Source of the DNA: Sclerotinia nivalis
Taxonomy: Eukaryota; Ascomycota; Leotiomycetes; Helotiales; Sclerotiniaceae
Length of the DNA: 64,000 nucleotides
Direction: 5' to 3'
NCBI GenBank assembly: GCA_029531795.1
Contig: JAPEIS010000006.1
Coordinates: forward strand, 682,001-746,000
The notes under the pieces were generated by a model. The model saw nothing but the letters and a program-made list of their open reading frames with translations. It made no database searches and was not told where the DNA came from. This document shows, one piece after another, positions 34,637-47,566 of this stretch; position 1 is the stretch's first letter; every line of letters starts with the position of its first letter. The position numbers and the translations under genes are program-made.

Positions 34637-35864
34637 CTAAACCGCACTCACAAACCCCAACACAGCCCCACAAATTCCCGCCGCCACAACCCAAACACTT
34701 GAATACGCCACAGCACCAAGCGCCTCAACACCCTCAAGCGTAACATACAATTGCACAAAAGTGTTAACGCCCGTAACCATCATCAAAGTAGCTGTTCTCC
34801 TAATAATGAGCTTAGTTTTCTTCGACCAGCCCCAAAAGTTGTACCAGATAGTCTCTTCCAATGTAGCAGTCTCAGGATTGAAAGGTTCGGCCTTGGAGTC
34901 TGAGGGTTTGGTAGCGGTAGCTGGTGTGAAGATGAATGAACGCGTTGCGAGACCCAAGAGTAATGTAACGGGAAGGAGAGAGGTGGGAGTTGCGGAGTAG
35001 GCGGCAGCAATAGATGGGATACCTTCGAAATAGGTGGCGAGGTAAACTGGCAAGTACGACATGTATGCACAATAGAGAGTGACGCTGTAGATAGATGCCG
35101 CTAGGAGTGTAGTAATGATTTGAACGGGAATATCTGAAGTGATATCTCGATTTGGGACAGATGGAGAGTCTGCATGAGCGGGGGAGAGAGGTCGAAGTAG
35201 TCGGAAAGGAATATAAGTTGTGAGAGTATCGATCAGAAGAGATGTCAAAACAGTCTTCATGCTAACTTCATAGAATGTGCCTAGAAGATACAACTACATC
35301 CCGAGAATCAGTATACACATCGAAAATACAATCGCAATTTTGGAGCGGAGCAGAAAAGTAGAAACTTACCGGAGGACCACGAGACAACACACTCAAAGCC
35401 GCAAGATCATACCCATCATAATTTCCAAACCAACCCAATGCCAATTCAATAGTCCTCCACGTAAACAAAATTCCAAAGTCATCCCAACCCTCCTGCGACC
35501 TGCTAACCCTCCCCAATTCCCCTCCATCCAAATAACTCGCCCTCAAACTATAAGCCAACCCACTCATCACCGAAGTGAGAATCACCACGACCGGAAACCT
35601 CAGTAGATCCGGCATTGTCGATTGCGTTCGCTGCGCGAGTGCAGACTCGGCGAGCATCGAATGAGCAAGCTTCGAGTTTCTAGCCATCCTCCCCTCACTC
35701 TCACTCTCTCTCTCCAACTCCCTCCTCGAATAATATTCATCCAAATCATCAACCGTCTCCAGATGACTCGAATCCCCATTGATAAGTTGATCCGCCGCGG
35801 CCTCCGTACTATCCACCAAACTCTCCACCTTATCTCTTCTTAATGATCTCGTTGCTGGAGCCAT
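34637..35864 (-). CDS. Uncharacterised multi-pass membrane protein
   Basis: Not recognised as a named family. Two exons, 35864-35370 and 35293-34637 (intron 76 bp), give 383 residues. The first 90 residues are hydrophilic and charged (DDLDEYYSRRELERESESEG). About six hydrophobic segments follow, including FPVVVILTSVMSGLAYSL, IITTLLAASIYSVTLYCAYM, LLPVTLLLGLATRSFIF and VWVVAAGICGAVLGFVSAV. A loop with acidic and aromatic residues (TLEETIWYNFWGWSKKTKL) precedes the last pair of helices. No signal peptide is evident. Topology suggests an integral protein of an internal membrane. Conservation of splice frame across a hydrophobic segment supports the model. Confidence 0.8.
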
Positions 35865-37085
35865 CGTTTCGTTTCCTATCGTTCCTTTTGTGATTGCTTT
35901 TGTATGTTTCCTTCAGTATAGTATCGCGCGTCCCAATCTTATAAATGGTAAACAACCAAGCTCGATTGATTAAACTACCGTAGCCTTTCCGTCAATACGG
36001 CAGCAAACAAACAAGACCAACGCGTCCCCTCTAAAAATAAGGCGCGCGTTATCCCACTACAAAAACAAACTTCTCCTCACTTTTCAATTCTCTTCTCTCT
36101 TTATCAAAATTTATCAAAAGCCAACAACAGGTTCGATTTCGATTCTTTGTTCTCCGTGTCGTTGAATTGTTTTTCTTGACGTAAACTTCCAATGTGAATG
36201 AAGTATGTTTGCCCATGCGAATTTTTTGCTTGCTTTGCATGATGCAGCTTGAGCTTGGACACACAGACGTCACTACCGGTGAGCTTCCATCAACACAGTT
36301 CCTTGCACGAGAGTCGTTCTGCCAACCATTATTTTTTCATTGCAATTTTTTCTTTTTTTTCTCAATTGGTACCCACTTCGAAAATTTGATAGTTTTTATT
36401 AAATAAATTGCATTGCTTTAAGTTACTAGAAAATCGATTGATGTTTATTTCGTTTTCTTTTTTTCTTCTCAAAATTACTGCACTTTCATCTGCTTATTCC
36501 ATTCCTTCGTTTGCTTTTTTCACTCGCCCGCCAATATTGCATGCACTATTTATTTGCCAACTTGTTCCTCCTACCTCAAACTCTATCCCAGATACCATGC
36601 CGCACTGTATCCAACCAGTGTCAAGCAAGTGCTATCTCCCCACGAAATATAAGGACGTCTAAACACCTCAAGCCAAGTGATCTTATCTGAGGAAAATGAA
36701 AGCTCTTTAATAGGTACTTGCACTTACGTGCTTGATGGTCCCTAAATATGTCTCTCTCGTCACATCGACATCGACATCACCATCATCATGTTCAACATTA
36801 TCAATGTCGGAAACAAGTGGCTTTGAAACCAGCCATTTGTGTGTCTCGTCGTCGAGTTTTGTTACATTGATATCATTTGTTTTGTATTGCTGTGGTATAT
36901 CAGCTCGATCCTCAGTTTTAACCTCAGTGGATCAAACATCCACCCATTGGTGCTGAGAATCGACGGTGGAGACTTTGCTCACTGGATACACATATTATGT
37001 TGCTACTACATGAGAAGAAAGAAAAAAATATCACAATGACCAATTGAAGAGCTGCTTCAATTGGCACATTTAGAGTCGCTGACGG
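35865..37085. other. Spacer upstream of the membrane-protein gene
   Basis: Promoter of the membrane-protein gene and 3' flank of the C2H2 gene. Short ORFs on both strands are unstructured and overlapping. No supported gene. Confidence 0.5.
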
Positions 37086-38639
37086 TCATTCCTCCATATG
37101 TCCAAAAACACCATCATCGTCATCATCAGAACGACCTCTGGAGCGCTGATCATAATCTTCCTCATCTCCAACACTATCATCGCCATCCTCCATATGAACA
37201 TCTCCATCTCCATCTCCATGGATCTGATGTGGGTCATAGCTTCCTCTCGTAAAGCTTTCTCTGGCAAAACTTTCCCTCTGCCGTGGGTGAAGGCTAGGAG
37301 TGAAACTAGTCGAGAGATCATTCAAATATTCAGCTGGAATTTCAGGGACGGGAGGAGCATCAGCTGGAATGAGTGGTCCACTTCGAGGTGTTCCGGGACT
37401 TGCAAAGCCGCACGAAAGCGCGTGGATTGCTGCCGTCAATCCTTCATCCTCTTGATTCTCATTCATACCAGAGGAGGGAGGGCGACGCTCATGGCTTTGA
37501 TGGCGAGAATGACCGAATCCGGCTGGAACGCTACCACCGTAAAGTAGCCTGCCCGACATTGTATAACAATCACTATCTCCAGTGTGTCTCTTTGATCTGC
37601 TGTACGAACCACCACCGTATGCGTGGCGCATATCTGAAGGTGGTGGTGTCGTATCCGCGGAGCTGGCACGATCAATCTCATGATCAACCGAGCTAGACGC
37701 CCCCGGGGATGCAGAATCCTGATCGTCACTTTGGAAGTCCTTTGCAGAATCCGGTGGAGTATTAGCAGCATCTTGGTTCATTCCTACAAGGACGGAGGCG
37801 GCTTCTAGCAGTTGTACTTGTTGATGCTTTGAAATTAACAATTTCGAGGTGTAAGACCATTCAGGTGTATGTTCCCATCTGCAGACAAAAAGTTAATAAC
37901 TGTTCATAATCACTCCATCGTAGAAAGCTTCCGCGATAGAGCCCATGTGGAGGAAGATAGGAAAGGATGGTGGGCACGAACAAATGCTTAGACAAGCAGC
38001 TGCTGTGCTTGTATCCTTTTCCACACTTGTCACACTTGAGATCATTGGCATTGGCCTTCTTGCCGTCCTTCAAAAGTTGTGATCCTTCACTCGCTCTCCT
38101 CAATCTGCTCTTTGTAAAATCGTCGTCCTCATCCTCCATTTCCTCGTCATTGTTATCGTCGTCAATTGCACTCTCTCCACGCTCTGACTTCACCGCTGAA
38201 TTCAACCTCATCCTATGAGTTGGCAGACTCGATGGTGGAGACGGTAAGCTACCCATAGGCCCGGACCTCGAGGCATTTTTAGACATTGTTGCTCTTCGTG
38301 TAGAAATTGGCATTGCCAAAGGATTATCACCGACCTCCTTCGCAGCAGCTAGGATTGCGTCGACATTACTAACGTTCGCGGATACACTTTTACGTCGAGT
38401 TACTCTGCTGCTTGGTATAAGGGAACCTCCAGATACTGAATGAGAATGATTTCTTGAATGGGATTGTCGTGGATAGGAACTTGAATTTGTAGACAATGGA
38501 AGACGGGCTTGGCCAGGTCTTGAGGAATGCTGAATTTCCTGAGAGAAAGATGAGAATGATTAGTAGTGTTCCTATAAATAGATAGGTTGGTATGTAATAA
38601 GGGAAATAGAAATAAGGTAATCACTTTAGAAGATGCCAT
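37086..38639 (-). CDS. C2H2 zinc-finger regulator
   Basis: Probable nuclear regulator with a single classical C2H2 finger. Three exons: 38639-38625 (15 bp, MASSK), 38538-37982 and 37878-37086, about 454 residues. The finger is split by the second intron: CDKCGKGYKHSSCLSKHLWE, spacing C-x2-C-x12-H-x3-H, followed by HTPEWSYTSKLLISKHQQVQ, a block I recall as conserved in Pezizomycotina proteins. Before the finger are a basic Ser-rich region (SRVTRRKSVSANVSNVDAIL) and an acidic stretch (DDDNNDEEMEDEDDD). The C-terminus is Ser/Pro-rich with repeats ESFARESFTRGS and another acidic run. The five-codon first exon is the least certain part. DNA targets are unknown. Confidence 0.86.
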
Positions 38640-38903
38640 CTTGACAAAATTTATTTCCTTTGTTCCACTTTCGAACTCGGTGAGCCGACCCTCAATCCTC
38701 GAAGCTATGATAAGCAACAATATGAGGGCGAGACAAAATAATTTGGACAGAATATTGGCGATTGGGTTTCGTAAATTGGTCGGGTTCGAGCTCAAGCTAT
38801 AGTCCGCGTGGTTTTATGTAGGCGAGAGCTATTTGTTTTATTGAAATGTAAGTGTGGTTGGAGGGTGATTGGGAAAGCACAAAAAAAGAAGGAAGTTTCT
38901 GAG

Positions 38904-38932
38904 TGAATCAATGAATCAATGAATCAATGAAT
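38904..38932. repeat. 8-bp TGAATCAA tandem repeat
   Basis: Three full copies and a partial copy of TGAATCAA. Confidence 0.9.
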
Positions 38933-40334
38933 TTCATAAAATAAAATAAAATCAAAAAGATTTGAGAGCAACAAGGCAAGGTAAGGAATCCGCAAAACCC
39001 AAAGATCTTTGGGAAATTTGTTGCAGTTGGAATGGAGAAATAAAATGTTTAGTTAGAACCAGGATGAATCCAGGATAGACGGAGGATTGAATGGCTGAGA
39101 CGATGCAGGCCAGCGGGGTTTCGTAAGTTTTCCGTTGGAGGAGGCCACTACTTGTGCTGAATGTTCGAAAGATGGGTTTGTTTCTAGAAGAGTGAAATTG
39201 CAAGAAACAACAAGTATAAAAAACAATGAAGTTTATCCCCCGGTATTCGTTTATTCTTCTCTTTCTTCAAGAAGTGAATATCTGCAATGACTTGTGAAAT
39301 AATTGACGTGCTGGCAAAATTAAATTTTTTGTGCAAGCTGCAGAAATATCCAGAATGTTTCCCGGGAAAAAAAAAAGTTGTAGTAGTGGTAGATCTGGTT
39401 CCAAATTTAGGTTTCTTGCTAAGCTTATAGGGCTTCTTTTGCTTGTCTCTTTCCTTTCCTGGGGATACCACTGGTGGTGTTGTTGGTTTCGGGGAAGGAA
39501 TCGGTTCCCTATAGGCCAATAGAATTGAGGATTGATAACTGGGATTGAAGAGCGACTTGATGGTAACTTGAATTGGGTAGATACGATGCTGGGTTGAGTG
39601 TTGTAATAATTGTTTGATATCGACTTTGTCTACTGGGTAGGTAGATATGAAATGATGGAATAGATTCGATTTCGATCTGAGGTGTAGTGCAATCGGAGGT
39701 AACTCCTGGTTTGGTCTCCTGGTTGGTCCACTAGTTTCCTTTTCGACCCAGCCCGTAAGTCGGAGGACTCGAATAGTGAATTATGGGGTTGGAGTAGGTT
39801 ATTCACGGGGCTAGGATGGATGGCTTTGGCTTCGTTGATATGCTATGGCTTAGTAGGTAGGCTTTGGATACCAAGGTACCGATTGTGCGTGTGACAAGAT
39901 AGTGAGTGGTAAACGCTGGCTCGAAATATCAAAAATGCTATACGTGAATGTTCTTGGAATCAAAAAGAAAATAATTGGGATTGGAATTGTATTTGAATAG
40001 AAATTATTTTATCAAGATACAAGTATTGTTTTCAGTCAATGAGTTATGAGCAATGAATGAATGTACTGTAATGCGATTGAAGAACAAAGAAATATACTTG
40101 TTATGTCAGCGATGAGAGAGAGAGAGAAGGAGAAACATCCGAATCGAAAGCCCTTGAATTTTTTTTAATTTTTTTTTAACTTTTTTTAGAGATATTTTTT
40201 TGGGAGAACAAAATCAAGGCAATGCTACCTAGTCCCTAATTGCATTCTAGAATGCTTAAGTAATGAAAAGGCGTTCTTTGTTTGTTCGATTCGATTGGAT
40301 TCGTTCATGAAGTGAAATTCTTCTCAGTGAACCT

Positions 40335-40365
40335 GATTGATTGATGGATTGATTGATTGATTGAT
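40335..40365. repeat. GATT tetranucleotide repeat
   Basis: About eight GATT units with one interruption (GATG). Confidence 0.85.
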
Positions 40366-41397
40366 CTAGATTGGGAATCACCAGACACCTGCGTAGACGC
40401 ACACAGCTCATAGCGTCTAGCGTCGCACATCCAAACACACACACTCACCTATGAAATCCGTAGCAAAACTGAGAACAAGGAAATGGACGGGACAATGTAA
40501 GCCCCGATCTGTTCTCATGGGCATCGGCTGTGTGTGGAATCTGGCTATGATTATTATTATCGCATCATAAAGTTTACACGTTCGCTACTTAGAACCTAGA
40601 ATATGTTCGTAAAGAAAGTACCCAGACATTTCTGTAACTATTTAGGAAACACCTTAACTCTTTCGAGAGTTGAGTTTCCTCGTGATGAATTGAACGCAAC
40701 GAATCCTTTCTCATCTTGGTCATGGAATTAGGGAGTCGGGATTTATAGTGAGTTTGTGACCATCTCACCTGGCTTAATATTTTACGAGAGGTGCTATTTG
40801 TGTACATGGTTTATTAATTATAATTAGGCATTCTTTTGATAATTCCATGCTAGAAATGCCTGGGTGAATGCTATTAGGGGAACATGCTTTTTTTCCCCCT
40901 CTCCTTTCCACTTCGTATATCTCTCACCCCTTCCTCATTTCTTTCTCTTCTCCTCCCTATCCCTTGTTCCCAAATGTTGGGTATCAGACTCAGTTAAATT
41001 CAAGTGTGAATGCAACTAACATGGGTTGATACTAATATGAAGCGCAATCGCAGCCGCGAGAACAAAATTATTGCATGATGATGATGATGATAAAAGGTTA
41101 ATTTAGATTAAATCTCCATAGGAAGGGCCATGACGTTGATTCAGATTTTGATGAGAGATCACAAACAAACTTCGAGAAGGCCTTCAGGAGGCATTCAGGA
41201 GGTTATCCAATATATCATACCCCTATTGCCAGCCAGTTCATAAATCGATGTTGTATATCTACCACTTGCACATTTACTATCTATCCTATATATAAACGGG
41301 AGATAAGAACCAAACCCAAAGTCGCTCGTCTACCACTCAATCGCATCACATCAAATAAATCCGGACCTCAGACCTTCCTTCCAACACGATACTCTCA

Positions 41398-41535
41398 ATG
41401 CGAAGTTCCATTCTCCCATATTACCATGGCTTTTACCCAGTAAGTCCTGCAACCTTGACCCTTCTTCAACCATCTACCCAAGTGGAGAAAACGACAACGA
41501 CACAACAAATTTCCATTTGCTCGGTCGACGCATGA
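41398..41535 (+). CDS. Possible 45-codon ORF (doubtful)
   Basis: Begins MRSSILPYYHGFYPVSPA. It lies about 100 bp after a TATATATAA box (41287-41295) and a leader-like stretch rich in CATCACATCAAAT. A GTAAGT inside the ORF could instead be a splice donor, so the true product may differ. No family recognised. Confidence 0.18.
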   Translation: MRSSILPYYHGFYPVSPATLTLLQPSTQVEKTTTTQQISICSVDA

Positions 41536-44500
41536 CAAATTCAAAGAATCGTGTTCACTCCGTAGACGCTGAAAAAATTTATTACGTTCTCACGTCCTCA
41601 ATACAGAATACATACGTGAGATAGTGTGCGGTAAGATGACCTGCGTAGACAAGTATACGTAAGGTACAACTCAGCTACTATTTGCTGTCTCTGCTCCGTT
41701 TCTTTTTCTATGCAGCCACATATCCACCAATGTAGAAATTCTCCCGTAATACCTCTCGTTCCTGCGCCGAGACATAGAATTGTGCCGTCCTTGAAATCCC
41801 GTGTGCAATTAATATCAAGCCGAATTCAAATTCAAATTCTTTACGTTTGCGTCTGCAATTTTGAATTTCCAATTCTATCTCTAACTCTAACAATGAAATA
41901 GAAATCGAAAATGGAAATCCCGAAAAAACCCAAAACCAGAAATAAATTGTGGATGTGCTCACGTAGATGCGGGAGAATCGTTCTAGACCTTTTTAATACC
42001 ATGCGCATGCTCTCATCGCAGCAGGTAAAGATCATCGCTGCTTATTCTTCTAGGCGGACAGATCTCTGATTACTCTAGCATGAAGAAGTTACAAAAAAGC
42101 CTTGGTTCCTCAATGTATATTTTGTCAATTATCTCAGGATTACTCCGTGAACCTCGATATATTTTCATTGGATACACAGATCGGTTCTGAGCGAAGAGCA
42201 TGAATTGAACTGTTAGGTAGGAATCGAATAGATACAAAGATTCCATAACACGATCTTTTATCCCCATCATTCATTCGCTGTCGATCAATTACTACTCCAG
42301 GCACTTCCCACAGCGGCTACATGGCATGGCTCGCATGGGTAATGTTCATTTATTATATTTCCCATGTATTTCAGGGCGGGAGGGACAGCTGGATATATTA
42401 GCTACGGCTTACTATTTACCCCTTCATCCTTAATATAAATTTATAAAATTATTCCCAACAATAGATTTGGGAATTCTGATTTTCCTTTTAGAGATGAAGA
42501 GTTGACGGCTGGTGGTAAAATATGAATTGGTAACAGTTGGTGCCAACAAGTAGTGCTTCGTCAAGTGCCACTCAAAAACTCGAAGAGATCTTGGAGATCC
42601 TGCGATTGGGTCGTGAAAATGTGTTAACACCATGGCATTTTGTGCGACCAAGACTTTACTTTATCTACATACAGATCAAGTTTCCTGGGTAATATTTTTC
42701 GAATCAAAACCAATAGGCAGGAAATTTGGAAACACTTTTGGACTTTTTAAGGTTCGAATTAAACGTTCATATGGATTTGTTTCATGAATACCATGTTTGT
42801 ATATCAATTGAGGTTGTTAACCTCATATAAATTTCAAATAGGTTTCAACCACATCTACAAAATTATCTTTTGATTCTTGAAATATTCAGCATGAATCCTT
42901 GCTCTCAAGGCCATGTTTCTCCTCTCCTTTTCCACATCATGAAAGGGGCGTCAAAATGAGGTTACTAATGCAGGATCATGTTACCTACCATGGATTGATT
43001 CTGTATGACTGGCAGCACACGGTATAAGGAATGGGGTAGGTGATATCTGATATGGCGGGATAAAAGTATTGTGCCCTAAAGTCGAATAGTCTAAACTGTC
43101 TAGATAATCAGAGCAGCTACTCGTCTACTTCACCTCGTGACTGACAGGCATTGACTCTAATTCATGTTTTACTCCTAAAAGTCTCATCGGTAGGGAACTC
43201 ATCCGACTTCCTAACAAATCGGAGCCGAGTTGTGTTATACACTCGCCATAGATGAATTTGCCTAGGTCACAGTTCAACCAATTCAAAAATTATATCCTTA
43301 CGTTTCCACACATCTTTCAAACTCCATCATTAATATGGACCCACACTGACGTTATCTTACATACGCATACACAAACCCAAACTTCTCACTCGGGGAATCA
43401 ACAAGACAGGCCCGATGATATGCGTACTGCAGTATTGATTGACCTAGAACCATGGATCATATATCTACCTGGAGTAGTAACCAACAAACTCACTCCATAC
43501 GAGCATCACACTTTCAACCGAGAAACCCCCTTCGGCTTCTCGGCATCGAGCCATCAAATGACACCGGAGCGGAGATGGAGGTCAAAACTCTGAATACCAC
43601 ACATGAGTACTATGTATACTTAATAAATCCAACCGGGATTCCTTGGATTCTTTCCGATGTAGGAGGTGAGGGGCTACGTAGGAGGCGTGTCTTATATCAC
43701 GATACACAGAAAAGTTTTTGAAAAAGGCTTGGAGATTTCCTGAAGAAAGATGGGAAAAAGGAAAACGGAAAAAAATTCTTCAAGCCTTTGTGTGGTGAGG
43801 GGAAATTTTCTGTTGTGTAATGGTGCTATGGGTTTGTGTGGAACATGGCTGATATGTGTATGCGTTACACTACATTGATTTGACAGTTGCTGTAGATGTG
43901 GCCTTTTGCTTGCATTCAAGCATTAGGTACGGTATACCATATTGCGATTTGGATGCCAGGACACATGGATTTATGTGAATACACTCGTATTTTGATAGAG
44001 AGAAACCGGATACAACCCCGAATACCTATCTACCCCTCACAAACTACCCCGCCAAACAACATCCATCTCGGTATTCTAGAAAAAAAAGGGAAGATCATCA
44101 CTACTAAATCCTAGCAGCTATACTTGCATGCACAAAATCTCCGAAAACGTTTACGGACATGATAGACAAGTATTAGGTAACTAATCCATGAACCTCTGAG
44201 TGAAAAAAAGTTCCCAAGGTTTGATGCCCAGAAACTTTAATGCGTAGGAAATTGATGGCTTGGAATGGATGGGAATGAGTCAAGTGGAGGTTTGGGAGTG
44301 GGAGTGGGAGTGCGAGGATGTTGTTATCTTATCTGAGAATTCAAGATCGACGAAGAAAATGCAAGAAAAATCGTCATTTTTGGGCTTGCATTACGAATTT
44401 ATTGCATTCTTGAAGGTATCGCAACTTTTGTGGCGATAACATTCATTGATATCGATTGATTATATATAGTGATATATTATTCTTTGTGATTGGATTTACT

Positions 44501-44569
44501 TTTTAATAAATTTGGAATATACATACAGAAGTAGGGGAACGGGAAAAATCTGAGTTGGAAATCGAGGAG

Positions 44570-45557
44570 ATGTCCCAGGAATCATATAAAAAAGTTGGAC
44601 GAGGAGGCGCGGGGAATTTTTATAGTAAACAGGATGTGGAGAGGAGGCGCGGGGAATTTTTATAGTAAACAGGATGTGGAGAGGAGTAATGGGGCTTCTG
44701 TATGTATATTTTGGTTTCTTTCTCTTTGCTCCCTTCGTACTTCGAGTACATCTTTCCCCTTCATCTACTCCCTCACCCTTTACTTGATACAACCAGCAAA
44801 CACTAACTTAACCTCAAAGGACCTCGAATCGCAATCCTCCTCTTCAAGCTCAACAAAACACAACAAAACCCCCTCCTTAATCTCACAGGCGCTGCGCGCA
44901 GTAGGTGGTGGACCTCCGCCTGAATATCAACGTTTGTTCCCCTTCTCATCCACCCTCCCTATCCCCTCCCCTCCCACTCACACTACTTCTCCAATCCCAA
45001 CAAAAGCTAACACCCAAAACAGACACCGGCCGCGGCGGCGCAGGCAACCTCTCTTCACCCGCTTCTCTCCTAAATTCGGGTCTCACGCAAACAACAACTA
45101 ATTATGAAAACCCTACGATTAATCCCGCGCCACCGTCGAGTTCGCCAAGAAATGTGAAGAGTAGTATGCAGAGTGTTGTTTATAAGGGAGGGGTGAGTCT
45201 TCCATTTCTATTTCTTCTTCTAATTTGGGAAAGAGGAAAGAGTTGAATCTGAGAGCGGAATGACACGGAAACTCGAAGCAAGAGGAGCAAATGATATGAG
45301 AAACTAGAAAACTAACCAAAATATACACACAGCGAGGCGGCGCAGGTAACTACAACTGGGAAGCAGACGAAACAGCCAAAGAAAACCAACGCATCTCAGA
45401 AGAAAACTCGCGCAAAGAAATTGAGAAAAAGGTTGTGGGGGATGTGGATGGGGATGGGGAGGGAGGATTGAGGAAACCTGGGAGGGCGTATGATATTAAT
45501 AGGGGGAAGGAGATGGAGGGTGGGAAGGGAGGGACTTTGGGTGGGGTGTTGGAGTGA
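44570..45557 (+). CDS. Par32/DUF3602-type protein with disrupted first exon
   Basis: Small hydrophilic protein with repeated RGGAGN motifs, the hallmark of the fungal DUF3602/Par32 family (yeast Par32 is a TOR-responsive regulator of ammonium transport). Exons: a first exon ending at 44699, then 44820-44931, 45023-45192 and 45333-45557. They encode three motif copies: RGGAGNFYSK, TGRGGAGNLSS and RGGAGNYNW. The natural start would be ATG 44570 (MSQESYKKVGRGGAGN). A perfect 40-bp duplication at 44601-44680 shifts that frame into a TAG at 44663-44665. Only the internal ATG at 44634 (MWRGGAGNFYSK) reads on in frame, giving about 190 residues. The upstream ATG then becomes an overlapping upstream ORF. 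Either a working N-terminal variant or a broken allele. Confidence 0.75.
44601..44680. repeat. Perfect 40-bp tandem duplication in coding exon
   Basis: Positions 44601-44640 and 44641-44680 are identical. The unit begins GAGGAGGCGCGGGGAATTTT, and 40 is not a multiple of three. Confidence 0.97.
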
Positions 45558-46090
45558 ATGGGGAGGCGTGGATGTGGATATGGATGTGGATTTGGATTTG
45601 GAGAGTGTGTGTATGCTTTGGCTTTGATGGGTGGAATGCTAGATGAATAATGTTTGGGATTTAAGGCGGTGTTGAGTAAGTACTCGATGCTCGATACTTG
45701 AGATGAGTTTAGAGGAAAAGAGATAGGATGGAACGAGAGAAGATAGTCTTGTATTATTATCTCGGCATTGGATTTAGAACGGGGCAGGATAGACACAGAT
45801 CTATGACGGGCGACTGTCGACTTTTTTGTACTGTAAGATCTCACTATTATTCAAATAAACACTGTTTCATATTATCATACCTACCTATGAATAGGATCAA
45901 GAACTCACGAAATGAGATCCTTGGTATTCAAGGAATTATTTTATTAATCTATGATCAGTGGTTAAGTGATCTCATGAGCATAGCACACAATATTCAATCT
46001 GTTAGTATCAAAATCCTACCATCTGTGTTCTATTGATTGAATTGTTCAAGTATCACCCCAGAATTACACTACTACTTCATAAGTTTTTGC

Positions 46091-46120
46091 GGAAGGGAAG
46101 GGAAGGGAAGGGAAGGGAAG
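46091..46120. repeat. GGAAG pentanucleotide repeat
   Basis: Six tandem GGAAG units. Confidence 0.92.
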
Positions 46121-47546
46121 AATTGATATTCCTTTTCAAAGAGAGATGCATATAAGAGATTTTGAAGATATGATATGCAAAACCAACACCCTCAACCCTA
46201 TAAAATCAAGAAAAAAGAAGCAAAAACCTGAAGGGTTCCCGAAGAAAGAAGAATGGAGAAAGGAAGATTTCTTCATTGTTGGAAATAGATAGCTGTAGGT
46301 AGATCTAAAATAGGGGGGAGGGGATGGCGGTTGGTTGGATTATATAGAAGTCTAAAAGTTAGAAGGGATAAGGGATGAGGAAGGGATAAGGAGGAAGGAG
46401 GAAGTAGTTTTAGGGATGCTGGGGGTAGAGATAGAGATTGTAGGCATTCCTCTACATAGTCCTCGGGAGGTATATGATTCAAGACGGAAATACAATGTGC
46501 AGTTTCCTAGCCACGGCCTCGCGAATAGCTATGGAAGGATTACCCATACATCATCCAGCACAACATCTGAAGACTTATTTATGTGATGGCTCCAAGGCAT
46601 ACTCTGGAGTCCCGCATCATCACTCTAGCTTGCATGGTCATCTAGCTCCAGCATGGAATTGGGCTCTGACTATTGAAGCATATCGGTCTTTGTGTATACT
46701 GCTAATTTCCCTTCGACCTTCCGCTTGTCTTCTGATCCTTGCTAATGGTTCAAGAACCTGTTTATGGAAGATACTGTAGATGCATTCACGGTGCATAATG
46801 GTTTGGTGTATATAGTAGGCAAATATTCATGGATGATATCACTATACTTTACACGGAAAAGTCCTTCCAAATCGATGAAGTTCTGTTTTGAATTAGTTTC
46901 CATCTCTTATCAACTCTTCAGTTGGTGTCTTTGTAGCTTCGAAATTAACAACCCTTAACATGATTACATCTTTGCTTTCTGCATGCCACATAAGATTTCA
47001 AAATACAACACCTCCATGAAGTACCTCTTTGCTTCTATAGCTTCCAAATCCATTTTATATTTCTCTCACATAAAATCATTTTAGCATCAATCACCCCCAA
47101 ACATCGAACCCCCCCCCAGAAACTCAAATACAATCACCCCCTTGACACACCACCCCCTCCTCATCATTCCATCGAATTCCCCCAAAACATCTAAGAATAT
47201 AAACGCCCTACAAAAACACAAGCTACCCATGAATACCAAATTCATCTTTATCATCCCCAAACTCCTCGCCAATGAATATCTCAGAAAATTCCGAATCGTA
47301 ATCAGACCCTTTTTCTTGACTTGGTAAATGACGATAAGTAAATATACAATTTCTTCCAGCTGGCTTAATCCGTTAAGCAGTAACTTTCACCTTCATAGCA
47401 CTAGTGTCTGAAATCCACAAATCTGAGATTCGTTTACTGCTCATTGATATCATCGTACATTTCGCCGATTGTATGTTGTAATTCGTAATATCCATTAGGG
47501 AATCAGAAAACCAAAATCCCTATCCCCATAACTAAACCCCACTTAG

Positions 47547-47566
47547 AGGTAGGTAGGTAGGTAGGT
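47547..47566. repeat. AGGT tetranucleotide repeat
   Basis: Five AGGT units; the longest local instance of the TAGGTAGG motif that recurs in the spacers. Confidence 0.9.

Larger units (their letters stand above)
38640..44569. other. Six-kilobase gene-poor spacer
   Basis: No recognisable gene. It holds an 8-bp repeat at 38904-38932, a TTGA-type repeat at 40335-40365, a TAGGTAGG motif at 39854 and two weak coding candidates. One is a 45-codon ORF at 41398-41535 (+), about 100 bp after a TATATATAA box. The other is overlapping plus-strand ORFs at 43252-43721, followed by C-poor sequence of the kind seen after real genes. The 111-codon minus ORF at 39184-39519 is Pro/Thr/Lys-rich and probably upstream leader. 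Confidence 0.5.

Noticed and set aside
39184..39519. 111-codon minus-strand ORF upstream of the C2H2 gene
   Set aside because: Pro/Thr/Lys-rich start then unstructured; more likely leader or chance than a gene.
44625..44665. Intron spanning one 40-bp copy in the Par32-like gene (GTAAAC to TATAG) that might restore the frame
   Set aside because: It would remove 41 bases rather than 40 and leave a different frame, so it does not rescue the upstream ATG.
46474..46779. 101-codon plus-strand ORF in the 45.6-48.4 kb spacer
   Set aside because: No motif, no splice context and no C-poor 3' flank; length is within chance for this spacer.
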